Of a DNA stretch of 64,000 bases, positions 27,087 to 37,500 are shown in pieces. Numbering within the stretch: position 1 is the stretch's first letter; each line of letters begins with the position of its first letter. The notes under the pieces were generated by a model. It was not told the origin of the DNA and searched no databases. It saw only the letters and a program-made list of their open reading frames with translations. The position numbers and the translations under genes were made by a program. This DNA is from CAYNWT01 sp964485095 (GTDB lineage: Bacteria > Planctomycetota > Planctomycetia > Planctomycetales > Planctomycetaceae), in the NCBI GenBank assembly GCA_964485095.1, contig CAZAIB010000016.1, forward strand, positions 1 through 64,000. The letters are read 5' to 3'.

Positions 27087-28519
27087 GACGCGACCTCCGT
27101 CGGCACAGCATTTAGCTGCGATTCGAATTCGTCCTCACGCAGGCGGAAGATATCAGCCAGGCCTTCCCTTGTTGCATGCACCACGTGACACGCACCCAGT
27201 CCGCGCCCCGAACCGGCGTCTGCGGAATCCACCGCGTCAATCGAATCACGTGTGGTCAGAAAAATCGGCTGTAGCTGTTCTTTCCGAACCACAGCCACCT
27301 GCTCAGCCAACCATTCCGGACTCGCGGCGGGCGATGGCTGGCATCGAGCAAGCGCGTCGAAAATTCGATCCCATAGTTCGGGAGCAGCCTTGCCAACAAT
27401 GCTCACGTTTTCAGACCCACTCAGAAAAAACGCAACATTGCCATCGCCCACAGCTCGAGAAAACTCGTGGCAAATGGTCGCTGCGAAACTTGCAGCAAGT
27501 TCCGTCCGATGGCTCTCTTCGGAACCGCTCCGAACAGACTTCGATGCCGACCACAAATCAATCACGATGACCGCGTCGTGTTCGCGGTTCTCCTGGAACT
27601 CACGCACCATGAGCTCGTCCATGCGAGCAGAAGTGCGCCAGTGAATGCTTCGAATCGAATCACCCGGCCGATACTCACGAATCTGTTTGAAGTCGTCATC
27701 AAACACGCCGAACGTCGAACGCTGATCATCCGCAATGCGGTCGTCGCCCACGACACGGCGCCACCAACTGGGTGAGACCTCACCGATCTGCGGGTGCACC
27801 AAAATCTCGTCTGGTGTCTCAAAGTAGCGGCCGCGTTCGCCCAAACCAAAGGGGAACCGCGAACTCACAACCGTCGGCCCAAGCTTGTAAACACCGCGCT
27901 GATAAAGACGGGCGCGATACGCGGCCGTACGGTGTTCCTTCGCCGCCACCCGAAAAAACAAAACCCGTCCGCTAAGTTCTTCGTGTTCATTCGAAATGGT
28001 GTCTTCGACTCGCATGAGCCGGCAGGACAGGAAACGCCGCTCGTTGTACAGGCTCAGGTCAATCGAAAACGTCTCCCCCGCAGCAACACGCTCGGGCACA
28101 CTACGTTCAACCCGAATACGCTTCAGCATCACGTACACGACCCAGCCGTTCAGAACAAACGGACCAGTCATGAGAGCGAACACCAACAGCAATGTGTTCG
28201 AGTGCCCCAGCATGGAGCCCGTGGCCAGCACCACCATGACGGCAATGTAGGCGATCACCTCCGGCGGCATACTGAAGCGTTGTCGGTACACACGACGGAA
28301 CCAGCGAAACCGCGAGGGTCGCCAGCTGTTTGGAATCAGGAACGCGAACCCGGAAACAATCAGCGCCGCGCCGCTGATAATCAGGAATATCTGAAACGGA
28401 ACGTTGCGGAAGTAAATGACCTGTTCGTAGATCAATCCGCCGATGACCAGCAGCAGCCCGGTAACGATGCGGAGCCCGCGAAAGAAGCTTCTTGATTCCT
28501 TTGAATTGTCTTCTGTCAT
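27083..28519 (-). CDS. DUF58 (VWA-like) membrane protein
   Basis: A 478-aa protein with two N-terminal membrane segments (about residues 18-60) plus another pair near 100-135. The soluble domain carries the DUF58 signature DDFKQIREYRPGDSIRSIHWRTSARMDELMVREF, and its VWA-like part contains AVIVIDLW. Such proteins usually work with a MoxR AAA+ ATPase and a TgpA-like transglutaminase; TgpA follows with a 4-bp overlap, but no moxR is in the window. The start at 28519 (MTEDNSKE) is preferred over one seven codons upstream. Confidence 0.9.
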   Translation of the reverse strand: MTEDNSKESRSFFRGLRIVTGLLLVIGGLIYEQVIYFRNVPFQIFLIISGAALIVSGFAFLIPNSWRPSRFRWFRRVYRQRFSMPPEVIAYIAVMVVLATGSMLGHSNTLLLVFALMTGPFVLNGWVVYVMLKRIRVERSVPERVAAGETFSIDLSLYNERRFLSCRLMRVEDTISNEHEELSGRVLFFRVAAKEHRTAAYRARLYQRGVYKLGPTVVSSRFPFGLGERGRYFETPDEILVHPQIGEVSPSWWRRVVGDDRIADDQRSTFGVFDDDFKQIREYRPGDSIRSIHWRTSARMDELMVREFQENREHDAVIVIDLWSASKSVRSGSEESHRTELAASFAATICHEFSRAVGDGNVAFFLSGSENVSIVGKAAPELWDRIFDALARCQPSPAASPEWLAEQVAVVRKEQLQPIFLTTRDSIDAVDSADAGSGRGLGACHVVHATREGLADIFRLREDEFESQLNAVPTEVAS

Positions 28520-28732
28520 CGTCGGCTCGCCCTGCTGCAAGACAAGTCAGTATACACGCAGGTGTCGCTCTTAGGCAGACTCCGGCCGAAGTGTGTTGGA
28601 TGTTTCACGCTGGAAGACTCATTCTGAGTTTGGCAGGAACCGAGCGCTGCGTTCCGGTAATATCTTGGAACGTTTTCTTATTTCGTTCGAGCCCCGTTTT
28701 CTTTCCGTTCGACACGCCACAAGGTCTTCACG

Positions 28733-29572
28733 ATGCACACACCCGCTTTAGCACTAGTTCTGATTGCCGCCGCGTCAACAGCCGTTGATGCCGCACCTCA
28801 GCGGTCCAGGTCCGCGTTCAAACAAATCGAGATTGAGTCGTTGGACAAGCTAAAGATCACTGCCGATCTGTATGCTCCACACGCTGACAAGAAGACGCCG
28901 TTTATTGTCCTGTGCCATCAAGCCGGATTTTCACGCGGTGAGTACCGCGAGATTGCTCCGAAGCTGAACAAGATGGGTTTCAACTGCGTCGCGATCGACC
29001 AGCGCTCAGGCCGCGGTGTTGATCGAATCGAAAACGAAACCGCCAAACGTGCAGCCGCTGCCGGTAAGTCGACTCAGTATCCAGACGCCGAACAAGACAT
29101 GATCGCAGCGGTTCAGTTTGTTAGAAAGAACCACGCTAAGGGCAAGGTCATCCTGTGGGGCAGTTCTTACAGTTCTGCTTTGGCACTACGAATCGCTGGC
29201 GACAAGCCAAAGCTGGTTGATGCAGTCCTGGCATTCGCTCCTGGCGAATACTTTGCACGACTCGGAAAACCAAACGACTGGGTGACTCAGTCTGCAAAGA
29301 AAATCCAGGTCCCGGCGTTCATCACTTCTGCGAAGAATGAGCACAACAACTGGAAGGGCATTTACGCGGCGATCCCCGGCAAGAACAAAACCATGTTCCT
29401 TCCAAAGACCAAAGGTAACCACGGCTCGCGAGCGTTGTGGAGCAAGATGTCTGACAACAAGAGCTACTGGGACGCCGTGACACCGTTCCTCGCGAAAGTT
29501 GCCGGCCGACCAATGTCAGGATCAGGAACCAAAGCTGGTTCAGGTAAGAAAGCCGGTTCAAGCAAGAAGTAG
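28733..29572 (+). CDS. Secreted alpha/beta hydrolase (dienelactone-hydrolase-like)
   Basis: A 279-aa exported protein; signal peptide about residues 1-20 (STAVDAAP). The nucleophile elbow is WGSSYSSALAL (about 143-153), the oxyanion-side motif is VLCHQAGFSRGEY, and a His in TKGNHGSRAL (about 225) would complete the triad. The tail is a short Gly/Ser/Lys repeat (SGSGTKAGSGKKAGSSKK), unusual and perhaps a wall- or polyanion-binding linker. The substrate is unknown. Confidence 0.85.
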   Translation: MHTPALALVLIAAASTAVDAAPQRSRSAFKQIEIESLDKLKITADLYAPHADKKTPFIVLCHQAGFSRGEYREIAPKLNKMGFNCVAIDQRSGRGVDRIENETAKRAAAAGKSTQYPDAEQDMIAAVQFVRKNHAKGKVILWGSSYSSALALRIAGDKPKLVDAVLAFAPGEYFARLGKPNDWVTQSAKKIQVPAFITSAKNEHNNWKGIYAAIPGKNKTMFLPKTKGNHGSRALWSKMSDNKSYWDAVTPFLAKVAGRPMSGSGTKAGSGKKAGSSKK

Positions 29573-29902
29573 AACGCCGTAGTTGGTGAGTCGAACCCTC
29601 ATCACCAACCGCTCAGCCACGAGGTAACCGGTTCGAGTTGAACCGAACCGGTTGCCCTCGGCACTCCATGCCACCCAGCGGTGTGGGTAGAGCCACTCAC
29701 CCGCGCTGGCGGCTGCTTCGCGATTCTGGAATGGGGCAGGGCATCACCCCTTCGCGCCCGCGTTCAGGCCCAGTGCCTCAACGTGCCGCGCATGGGCGAA
29801 AGGTAGTGGGTACACTTGGTCCCACGAATCATTTCGTCGTACCTGGTTAGCCATCGCGCTTGCCAGATGGAACCGCAGACCCACCTTTGAACCGAGCAGT
29901 CC
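29573..29902. repeat. Spacer with two hairpins
   Basis: No gene is seen in this 330-bp spacer. GTTGGTGA...TCACCAAC (about 29582-29609) directly follows the hydrolase stop and could act as a terminator, although no T-run follows. AACCGGTTCG...CGAACCGGTT (about 29626-29653) forms a second strong stem. A weaker CCAGCG/CGCTGG stem follows near 29695. The promoter of the serine hydrolase gene should lie near 29830-29890. Confidence 0.55.
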
Positions 29903-31069
29903 ATGAAACCGACAGTAACACTTCTGCTATGTGCAATTGGCGTAGCTGTAACTTCCTCAGCGATTGCTCAGGAGAATTCGGCGCCGGATCAACAGTATTT
30001 TCCAGGCCGATGGGGCGAGTGGGAAACACGGGAACCCGCAGCAGTGGGAATAAATGCGGAACGGCTGAATGAAGCCGTTGAGTTCGCCAAACAAGCTGAG
30101 AATCCAGCGTCGAAGAATCTGTCGGAAGTGGTGGCTCTATCGTTTGCGAACGAGCCATTCGACACCATCGTTGGTCCCACAAAACCGCGCGGTGGAGCGA
30201 ATGGGTTGATCGTGAAGAACGGTTACATCGTCGCCGAATGGGGCGACACCAAACGCGTCGATATGACGTTTAGCTGCACCAAAAGCTATCTGTCCACGGT
30301 CGCCGGACTGGCAATGGACGATGGCCTGGTTCGCAGTGCGAACGATCGGTTGCAGGACTATGTTCGCGACGGCAAGTTTGATTCAGAACACAACGCGAAG
30401 ATTACGTGGGAACATCTGCTTCAACAAACGTCCGACTGGTCCGGCACGTTGTGGGACAAACCGGATTGGGCCGATCGGCCCCAGGGACGCAATCGAACGA
30501 AGTGGAAGGACCGCGAGCTGCACGAACCGGGTTCGTTCTTTAAATACAACGATGTTCGAGTGAACCTGTTGGCGTCGTCGCTGATGGATGTCTATCGCAA
30601 GCCACTGCCAGTGGTTCTCCGCGAACGCATCATGGACCCAATCGGTGCGTCACCAACGTGGCGGTGGCACGGCTATAAGAATTCGTGGGTGACACTGGAC
30701 GGCCAGACAATGCAGTCGGTCAGCGGAGGAGGCCACTGGGGCGGCGGCATGTTTATTTGCTCGCGCGATCATGCTCGGTTTGGATATTTGTTCCTGCGAA
30801 ACGGCAAATGGCGAGACAAGCAGTTGATCTCAAAAGACTGGATAAAAGCTCTGCGCGTTCCGGCGAAAGCGAACCCGGAATACGGCTACATGTGGTGGCT
30901 GAACACCAACAAGTCGCGCATCCCGTCGGCTCCTGAATCGGCGTTCAACGCATCCGGCTTCGGCGGCAACTATGTTTACGTCGATCAGGAAAACGACCTG
31001 TTGATCGTCTTGCGCTGGACGCCCGATCTTTCGGGCGTTGTTAAGAAGGTCCTGGCTGCGGTTGAATGA
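29903..31069 (+). CDS. Secreted serine hydrolase (beta-lactamase/PBP-like, class C fold)
   Basis: A 388-aa exported protein; the signal peptide ends near SAIAQ (residue 23). The SxxK nucleophile motif is SCTK in MTFSCTKSYLSTVAG (about residue 117), the Tyr-Asn motif is in FFKYNDVRVN, and the third motif is probably near GHWGGG or SGFGGNYVYV. This is the beta-lactamase-related fold of class C enzymes, esterases and DD-peptidases. In planctomycetes such proteins are more likely esterases than resistance enzymes (inference). The downstream TadE operon is convergent. Confidence 0.88.
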   Translation: MKPTVTLLLCAIGVAVTSSAIAQENSAPDQQYFPGRWGEWETREPAAVGINAERLNEAVEFAKQAENPASKNLSEVVALSFANEPFDTIVGPTKPRGGANGLIVKNGYIVAEWGDTKRVDMTFSCTKSYLSTVAGLAMDDGLVRSANDRLQDYVRDGKFDSEHNAKITWEHLLQQTSDWSGTLWDKPDWADRPQGRNRTKWKDRELHEPGSFFKYNDVRVNLLASSLMDVYRKPLPVVLRERIMDPIGASPTWRWHGYKNSWVTLDGQTMQSVSGGGHWGGGMFICSRDHARFGYLFLRNGKWRDKQLISKDWIKALRVPAKANPEYGYMWWLNTNKSRIPSAPESAFNASGFGGNYVYVDQENDLLIVLRWTPDLSGVVKKVLAAVE

Positions 31070-31082
31070 GGAACACTCATTC

Positions 31083-31153
31083 TCGTAGTGGATGAGGCAA
31101 CCAGTCCCAAGGGCTGAGGCCAGGTTCGGGACTCGTGGCCTCGTCCACTACGA
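31083..31153. terminator. Long inverted repeat between convergent genes
   Basis: TCGTAGTGGATGAGGC (31083-31098) and its complement with one mismatch (31138-31153) flank 39 bases that contain an inner AGTCCC/GGGACT stem. AAAAA follows on the plus side. Lying between the convergent serine hydrolase and VWA genes, it is a good candidate bidirectional terminator. Confidence 0.6.
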
Positions 31154-31216
31154 AAAACTCTCGCGATACGAATTCGGTTTCGATTGAAACGGCTCGGTCC
31201 ACGCAGGCATCGATTT

Positions 31217-32557
31217 CTATTCGATGAGTGTCACACCGGCAATTCGTGCGATTTCTTCGAAGGCGCTATTCAAAGCGGAAAAGTCATTCGCGTGGTACCA
31301 CTGGCCTCCACCTGCGTTCGCAAGCCTCGTCATCAGGTCCGTGTCAGCGTTATCCCCAAATGAGACTGCAAACAGAACCATTTCGGGGTGAGCTGCGAGG
31401 GCCGTCGCCAGGGCTTCTTCCGGATCAACGGAACCACTAATGTGCCTGCCATCAGTCATCAGGACCATGACTGGTTTGGCGGTTGGACGGTGGCCGGGAC
31501 CAAACAGCACCTGCGTTCCGACAGTAATGCCGTCAGCGATGTTGGTGCCCGAACGCCAACGCATGGCCAGGTAGTTGTAGTCAAAGTTCTTGTAGCCAGT
31601 CGCAGGTGATTCGAGCGCTGAGGCGTACTTCTCCGCATCTGGATCTGTAACTCCCGTACCGACAATTGCACTGCGAATCGAAGTGGGCAGGCCTGCCGTG
31701 ATGCTGATGGGATTCGCAATTGTTGTCGCTTCGCTTGGGTGGTCGGCGTCCTCAGCGATGCTGACAAGCCCCAGAGATTCGTGTCCGCGAGACGCATCGA
31801 TCTCGTTCCGAAATCTTAGGACTGCCTGCTTCAAAGCCTGCATTTTTGACAGGTTGATTTGAGATCCTGTGACTTCGAATTCGGTGTGTCGAAGATCACC
31901 TGCGGCCGCGGCAGCGTAAAACGAGTCGCCCGGGCCATACATATCGTCTTCGAGTGAAAAGAGGTTTGAGTTGTACGCTGATGTGGTCGTTGTGCCCGCA
32001 TCGTGATCCAGCATTGATGCCGAGCGGTCAAGAACCAGGACAATGTCACGGTCCTGCACAATTGCCGAAGCGTTCTTCGATACGCTTAGAGACTCCGTTC
32101 CCACAAAGGCCCCAAACAGTACCGGAAAGTTCGCCAGACGAGGTCCAACGTTGACAGCGTTTGAGCTCACATCATATCCGCCTCCACTGGCAGTTGGATT
32201 GAACTGCACACCGGCACCATTTGTGCTACTGAAACCGAACGTGATCTCGTTGGCTGGCACGACAACCTCGCTGCCACCAGCTCTGTTAAGTTCAGCCACC
32301 ATTTGAATTTCGGCTCGAAGCGCGGCGTCGGTGACCGCAGCGTCAGTCGGATCACCTACACCGCGAGACATCGCTTCTGCTCCGGCTCGGGCTGATATGT
32401 CAGCGACTGACTGGAGTTCCAATTGCAGCAGTTGTACGCGTGCCAGGTCAACGGAGAACGCAATGGCGATCATGAAGACCGACAACAGCAGGACCACCAA
32501 AACCAGGGTGGCTCCTCTTCGAGTCGTCACGGTTGCACGAGTGCTGTGTCTCTTCAT
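31217..32557 (-). CDS. TadG-like pilus-assembly protein with VWA domain
   Basis: A 446-aa protein. The N-terminal RRGATLVLVVLLLSVFMIAIAFSVDLARV is a Tad-type (TadE/G) leader and membrane helix. Residues of about 165-440 form a VWA domain with the MIDAS motif DRSAS (VLVLDRSASMLDHD) and VLMTDGRHIS. It is the last gene of a three-gene operon with two TadE-like proteins. The start at 32557 follows AAGG; an ATG five codons upstream is also possible. In Tad systems TadG-like proteins aid pilus assembly or anchoring; no TadA/B/C or prepilin gene is here. Confidence 0.85.
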   Translation of the reverse strand: MKRHSTRATVTTRRGATLVLVVLLLSVFMIAIAFSVDLARVQLLQLELQSVADISARAGAEAMSRGVGDPTDAAVTDAALRAEIQMVAELNRAGGSEVVVPANEITFGFSSTNGAGVQFNPTASGGGYDVSSNAVNVGPRLANFPVLFGAFVGTESLSVSKNASAIVQDRDIVLVLDRSASMLDHDAGTTTTSAYNSNLFSLEDDMYGPGDSFYAAAAAGDLRHTEFEVTGSQINLSKMQALKQAVLRFRNEIDASRGHESLGLVSIAEDADHPSEATTIANPISITAGLPTSIRSAIVGTGVTDPDAEKYASALESPATGYKNFDYNYLAMRWRSGTNIADGITVGTQVLFGPGHRPTAKPVMVLMTDGRHISGSVDPEEALATALAAHPEMVLFAVSFGDNADTDLMTRLANAGGGQWYHANDFSALNSAFEEIARIAGVTLIE

Positions 32558-32584
32558 GACAGATACCTTCATTCTAAAGCTGAA

Positions 32585-32992
32585 CTACTTTTCTCGGAGC
32601 AGGTCAAACCTGGAGACAATGTGTTTGCCAGTGAAAAATCGACCAGTACCCCACAGGTTTTGGTCCACCGGGATACTAATTTCGACGCTCGCGAGATTGT
32701 TCACGGCATCAATGGACGGAGTCACAACTGCACCGCTAACCGAATAGGGCAACAGCTTTTCGTTCGCGACCGTTTCCATGTCGGCGACGGTCGCGCCGGG
32801 CAGAATCCCACGTCGCGAGCTTTCGTAGGCTGCTGTAGCGGCAGCGTGACGAATCATTTCCACGCGTGACCATTCCCAGAAGCCCCAAAACACGATGAAG
32901 ACAATTGGCATGGTCACTGCCATCTCAACGGCAGTTGCCCCGCGACGCTTGTGAGATCTTTTAGGCTGCAGTTTCGTCTGTCGGTTTTTCAC
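32585..32992 (-). CDS. TadE-like pseudopilin
   Basis: A 135-aa protein with RRGATAVEMAVTMPIVFIVFWGFWEWSRVEMIRH, the TadE leader-like motif whose Glu follows the cleavage region in pilin-like proteins. The basic N-terminus and single helix imply membrane insertion. It starts with a GTG that shares one base with the previous stop (TAGTG), so it is translationally coupled. TadE and TadF are minor pseudopilins of tight-adherence pili. Confidence 0.85.
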   Translation of the reverse strand: MKNRQTKLQPKRSHKRRGATAVEMAVTMPIVFIVFWGFWEWSRVEMIRHAAATAAYESSRRGILPGATVADMETVANEKLLPYSVSGAVVTPSIDAVNNLASVEISIPVDQNLWGTGRFFTGKHIVSRFDLLREK

Positions 32993-33474
32993 TATCGCTC
33001 CTTCACGAAGTAGACCTGCGAGTGAATTGCCGATCCCAGAAGACCGAACGGCGACACTAAGGCTGGGCGGTTCACTGTAATTCGCAGCCGCAGCAAAGTG
33101 CCTCTCGGAACCTGCCCCAACCCACTTGTGGGCGTACCAATTTTCGGAACGTCGAAGTGTGTCGTCGTGGGCTCGGCCACCGAATCGGCATTCACGGTGC
33201 GCGGTGCGACATCAATATCGATGTCAAAGTTGTCCAACCCGCGCTGAGTCAGGATGTCGACTGCAACTCGCTGTACATCAACCCCGGTTCTTTTCCCCGA
33301 AGCAGCGACACGCGCGCATTCGTGCGCAGCGGCTCTGGTTGCGTGCTGCTGGAAAATGCCGTTACTCAACTCTATTGAGCCAAGAACCAACAACAGCATT
33401 AGCGGAAGGCAAACCGCTGCCTCGACCAACGCGGCTCCGCGGCGGTTTTTCGTGTCAGAATGTGAATTGGTCAT
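32992..33474 (-). CDS. TadE-like pseudopilin, first gene of operon
   Basis: A 160-aa protein with NRRGAALVEAAVCLPLMLLLVLGSIELSNGIFQQH near the N-terminus, a TadE motif plus single membrane helix. The rest is a beta-rich extracytoplasmic domain. It leads the three-gene operon; about 660 bp of non-coding DNA upstream probably carry its promoter. The three genes probably make a small pilus-like or secreted complex using secretion machinery encoded elsewhere. Confidence 0.85.
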   Translation of the reverse strand: MTNSHSDTKNRRGAALVEAAVCLPLMLLLVLGSIELSNGIFQQHATRAAAHECARVAASGKRTGVDVQRVAVDILTQRGLDNFDIDIDVAPRTVNADSVAEPTTTHFDVPKIGTPTSGLGQVPRGTLLRLRITVNRPALVSPFGLLGSAIHSQVYFVKER

Positions 33475-34142
33475 AATACTGCCCCTTCAAACGAAAATTA
33501 GTTTGCGTATTCCCGACGAAGAGCCAGGTTTGCCGTTCACAACGAGTTCTGCACCAGCTTGCCGTAAGCCATGCTTACTTTGCGGTCTGTACGGATGAAT
33601 CCGGCTGGCTCAGTGCACAAATCCAATAGGTTAGCTCAGTGTCGATTCGCCGTGAGTTGTCGGTGCGTCCGAGAAATCAGTCAGAACGCGGGCGCCGAAC
33701 CGGTCTCGTGAATCGATTTTCAATCGGTTGTCTCCTGCCGGATCAAGAACACGAGGCATCCGCCGGCGCGGTTCTTCAGGCAGGCCATTCACGTCCGCAA
33801 GCGGGGCATCCTGCCCGCTCTCTCGTCCTGTTCCAGACTGTTCCGACTGAGTTCGTCAGGGACGTTGGGACTGAATAGCCCCGAATAGTCAGCTCGCTTC
33901 CCTCAACGGAGCTTCTCGCCATCGCGGTGGCTCTGTTGCTGACATTGCTTCGATCTCAGAGGTCACACGTGTCGTCACGTCAGGAGGTCAGGCGGGCAGC
34001 TAAGCCAGCAAGGAAGCCAAAGAAATGTTGACCAGGCCCTTGGGTTGCGAGTGCTGGTAGGCCCTTAGTTTGTACGTTCTGGTGTTGAATGTGCTAACAG
34101 GTTAGCATATGCTAGTTGTCTGACATGTTTGTAGGAGCTCCG
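33475..34142. other. Long divergent intergenic region
   Basis: About 670 bp between the TadE operon and the divergent BlaI-type gene hold no convincing gene; a 79-codon frame at 33639-33878 has random composition. A short hairpin (GCGGGGCATCCTGCCCGC) lies near 33801. The repressor operator is at the right end (34092-34114). The promoters of both divergent units should be here. Confidence 0.5.
34092..34114. promoter_or_regulatory. Candidate BlaI-type operator
   Basis: TGCTAAC-AG-GTTAGCA (34092-34107) is a perfect inverted repeat, and it overlaps a second palindrome, TAGCATATGCTA (34103-34114). They end 28 bases before the repressor start, where a promoter would be. This fits autoregulation of the repressor-sensor pair, as in bla and mec systems. 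Confidence 0.68.
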
Positions 34143-34538
34143 ATGGCGCGGCAGGGAAAGACACCTCTTGAGCTTGGCAAGAGGGAAAGACAGGTCTACG
34201 AGACCGTCGTGCGGCTTCAGGAAGCCGCTGTGGCACAGGTGCGACGGGAACTCGCGGATCCCCCCAGCTATTCGGCGGTGCGGGCGACGCTTGGGTTTCT
34301 CGTTGAAAAAGGCTGGCTGAAGTTTCGGCGAGACGGCCAGAAGTATCTGTACCGACCGGCGGCCAGCCCGGAGAAAACCCGAAGCAATGCGATTCGGCGA
34401 CTGCTGACGAACGTGTTTGGCGGTTCGGCTCAGGACGCAATGGTTGCACTGCTGGATGAGGCATCTGAAGACTTAACGGACGAGCAACTGCGCGAGATCA
34501 GCAAGATGATCCAGCAGGCTCGAAAGGAGAAGAAATGA
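34143..34538 (+). CDS. BlaI/MecI-family repressor paired with M56-WD40 sensor
   Basis: A 131-aa winged-helix repressor (LGKRERQVYETVVRLQEA ... PSYSAVRATLGFLVEKGWLKFRRDGQKYLYRP). The start at 34143 has AGGAG seven bases upstream; upstream in-frame starts add up to nine residues. Its stop overlaps the ATG of the M56 gene. By analogy with BlaI/BlaR1, an external or internal signal would activate the membrane protease, which leads to repressor cleavage and derepression (inference). The classical BlaI cleavage site cannot be identified with confidence. Confidence 0.9.
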   Translation: MARQGKTPLELGKRERQVYETVVRLQEAAVAQVRRELADPPSYSAVRATLGFLVEKGWLKFRRDGQKYLYRPAASPEKTRSNAIRRLLTNVFGGSAQDAMVALLDEASEDLTDEQLREISKMIQQARKEKK

Positions 34539-37500
34539 CAGACTTTCTGCTTCAGTATCCGCTTGCTGCCCTGCTATTGAAACTGGCTGTCGGCAGCTCT
34601 TTGTTGCTTAGTGCTGCGCTGATTCTCGCGCGATGGAACCGGTGTGGGCCAGCGGCGACTCGGTGCCTGGTTTTGCAGACGGGGCTCATCGGCGTGTTGT
34701 TCCTGCCGTTGGCGCTTCTGTTACCAGGTCAATCAGCCGTGCGGAGTCATGATGTGTCGACGGCTCCTGAACCAGCACTGCGAGACTTCGATTACCGGGA
34801 GGAGATTTCGACACAGGGGGCTCGTCCTTTCGTTACCGCCAGCGAAACGAATGCCGTCACCACGCCATCAACTGAAGGCGCATCAACAGAACAAACTTCT
34901 GCCTCCGCGCCGACACCGGTAGCTGGCCCCACTATGGCTGCCAACGGGACCGCGAGTCGGCCGACGGCACTCATGCCGCTCGCGTTGCGCAGTTTGGTTG
35001 TGGTTTGGCTGTTAGTTGCAGGCCTGCGCATTGCGGCGATCTGCTTGTCGATGATGCGAGCCCGTCGGTTGGCGAGAACACTTCAAGCTCCCGAGCAAGG
35101 TGCGGTTGCGCACGTGGCCAGGCAGTTTACCCGGAACAACGGGCGCCTGGAAATTGGCCTGACCGACGTTCCGGTGCCAGTCACAACAGGCTTGTGGCGA
35201 CACTGCATTCTGCTGCCTCAAAGCGCGACGGACTGGGATAGCCAGCAGGCGTGGCTGGTGCTCGCTCACGAAACGGCGCACGTACGGCGGTCCGATGTGC
35301 TTGCGCGATTGCTTTGTCAGTTGGCGTCTGCGGTTGTGTGGTTCAATCCGCTGGCCTGGCGAGTCTACCGGTTGGTGGAATCTGAACGGGAGATCGCTTG
35401 TGACGATCAAGTGTTGCTCGGCGGCGGTGGTGCGGCGGAATACGCGGAATGTCTGCTGGGCATGAGTCGAAGTCGGTTCGGTCGCCCGCTGGCAGCGGTG
35501 TCCATCGCGGAGCCACCATTACTTACGCGCGTGCGTTTGGTTCTTAGTAACGACCAGACACGTGGATCTTCCACTCGCGTCGGGAAGGTGGGAACGGGGA
35601 TCTTGATGGCAGGTCTGATCCTCCTCTGCGGCGTGTTCCATCCGACGCCACCGTCCGTGTTGGCTCAACAGGATGATGTGACTGTTGCCGAACCACGGAC
35701 CGACAAACTGGGTGACCCGCTTGAGAAGCACGTGATTCACAGGTTCGGCACGCGTCGGTTCCAGCATCCGAGTGGTGTTCTGGAAGTCTGTCAGTCGAAA
35801 GACGGGCGTACGGTTATCACATACGGGCGGCGTGTTGTCATCGGATGGGACGCGAACAGCGGAAAGCAACTCTGGCAGGTCGAACGAGACCAACGAACCA
35901 CGCGCAGGCCACGATTGGACACCGGCTATGGTCTACGAGTCATGTCGCAAGCACGTGAAACCGGTGAGATTGTGTCGCTCAAGACGAAGAACAACATCCC
36001 ACTTTGGAATCCGCTGACCGGCGAGTCCGAGGAACTGGAATTCCCTGACGCCGATCAGGACACCAAGTCCATCGACATCAGTCCGGACGGAAAGCTGATT
36101 GCGATAGGCGGATCCAGTGAAACCGTCGTCTGCACACGCGACGGTAAGAAGCTGTTCGGCGTAACCAATAACTCGCAGGAAGATATCGAAGAGCTTCCCG
36201 ACCCCAGAGGTCGTGGAAAAGATCGGCTGGGTTTCCCGGGCGAGTTCAGTTACGCCCGGTTCACTTCGGATGGGAACCAGTTGGCTCTTGTGAACAGTGA
36301 GAAACCGATGACGTTCCAGATCCTCGACGCGACAACGGGCGCTGCCGTTCGCGATATTAAGACGACGAGCCGCGTAGTTCGCTTCGTCGTCTCGCCGGAC
36401 TCGAAGACCATCGCTGCCACCGAACGCGATTGTGGTATTCGGCTTTATGACATCGAATCCGGTAAGCAAATCTGGGAAACAAAGTTGCCGCCGAATCCGG
36501 TGTCCGAAAGCTACACGACAGACATCGACTTTCATCCCAATGGCATGGAGCTCGCTGCTGGTGCGTATCTTGGACCGGATGGCACTGTGCGTATTCTGAA
36601 TGCGAAGTCTGGCAAGGAAATCCGGAACCTGAATTATCCCGGCTGGCGTCCGTGGACGCTGCATTACTCAGCCGATGGCAATACGCTGTTGAGTTCTGGC
36701 TGGGCCGGCGGGGTTCATCGCTGGAGTACTGCAAAGTACGAACTTCTCTCATTGCCAGGCGGCCTGCGTGCGACAGCGGTGTGTTCCATTGCCGGCAAAG
36801 GCAATCTCCTGGCGTTTCAGGATTCGAAAGGCACGATTCACATTGCAGACCAAACGTCGGGCGACACAATTCGCAAGCTCGCGATACCGGACACGGGTTG
36901 GACAAGCCTGCAGTTCAATCCGGACGGAACCCTGTTGGCTTCGGCAGGAACTCGTGGCGATAAGATCCATCTTGTGGTTTGGGATATTTCGAACGGCGAA
37001 CAGCTTCACAACTGGTCATGGGACCGTGGGCGCGACCCTCATTCAGCGGTTGATGACATCCGGTTTTGGGGCGATCAGATCGCGGTGGAGGTGTTCCGAC
37101 AATACGCTGCGTATGTCTGGGATATGAAGACCGGCAAACAATTGACCAGCGTTCGCCACGAGGAAGTGTTCGGTTTGAGCCTGAACGAGGGCAAGCTGGT
37201 GACCGCGGGTTGGGACATGCGTATTAGGGAATGGGATTCGACAACGGGTAAAGAACTCCGGTCACTGAAAGTCGGTTCTTACGGACCCGATGGCGTACTT
37301 CGTGGTCCCGACGACAAACGAATCTACAAGGTGGGTGTTTCACCAGACCGTTCGCTAGTGGCGACGACTGACATGCTCAATTCAATCCGACTCTACGATC
37401 GTGACTGGAACGAAGTCATGATGATTCCCAACGCCGGTTCTTCCCAGCAAGCCTTTGCGCTCTCGCGAAATTTGCTTTGGGTCTCGTACGCCGACTCGCA

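Noticed and set aside
29903..31069. Beta-lactamase resistance gene
   Set aside because: The class C fold motif set is shared with esterases and peptidases; there is no basis for a resistance claim.
33639..33878. 79-codon frame in the long TadE-BlaI spacer
   Set aside because: Arg/Gly-rich random composition, no ribosome binding site, no recognisable family.
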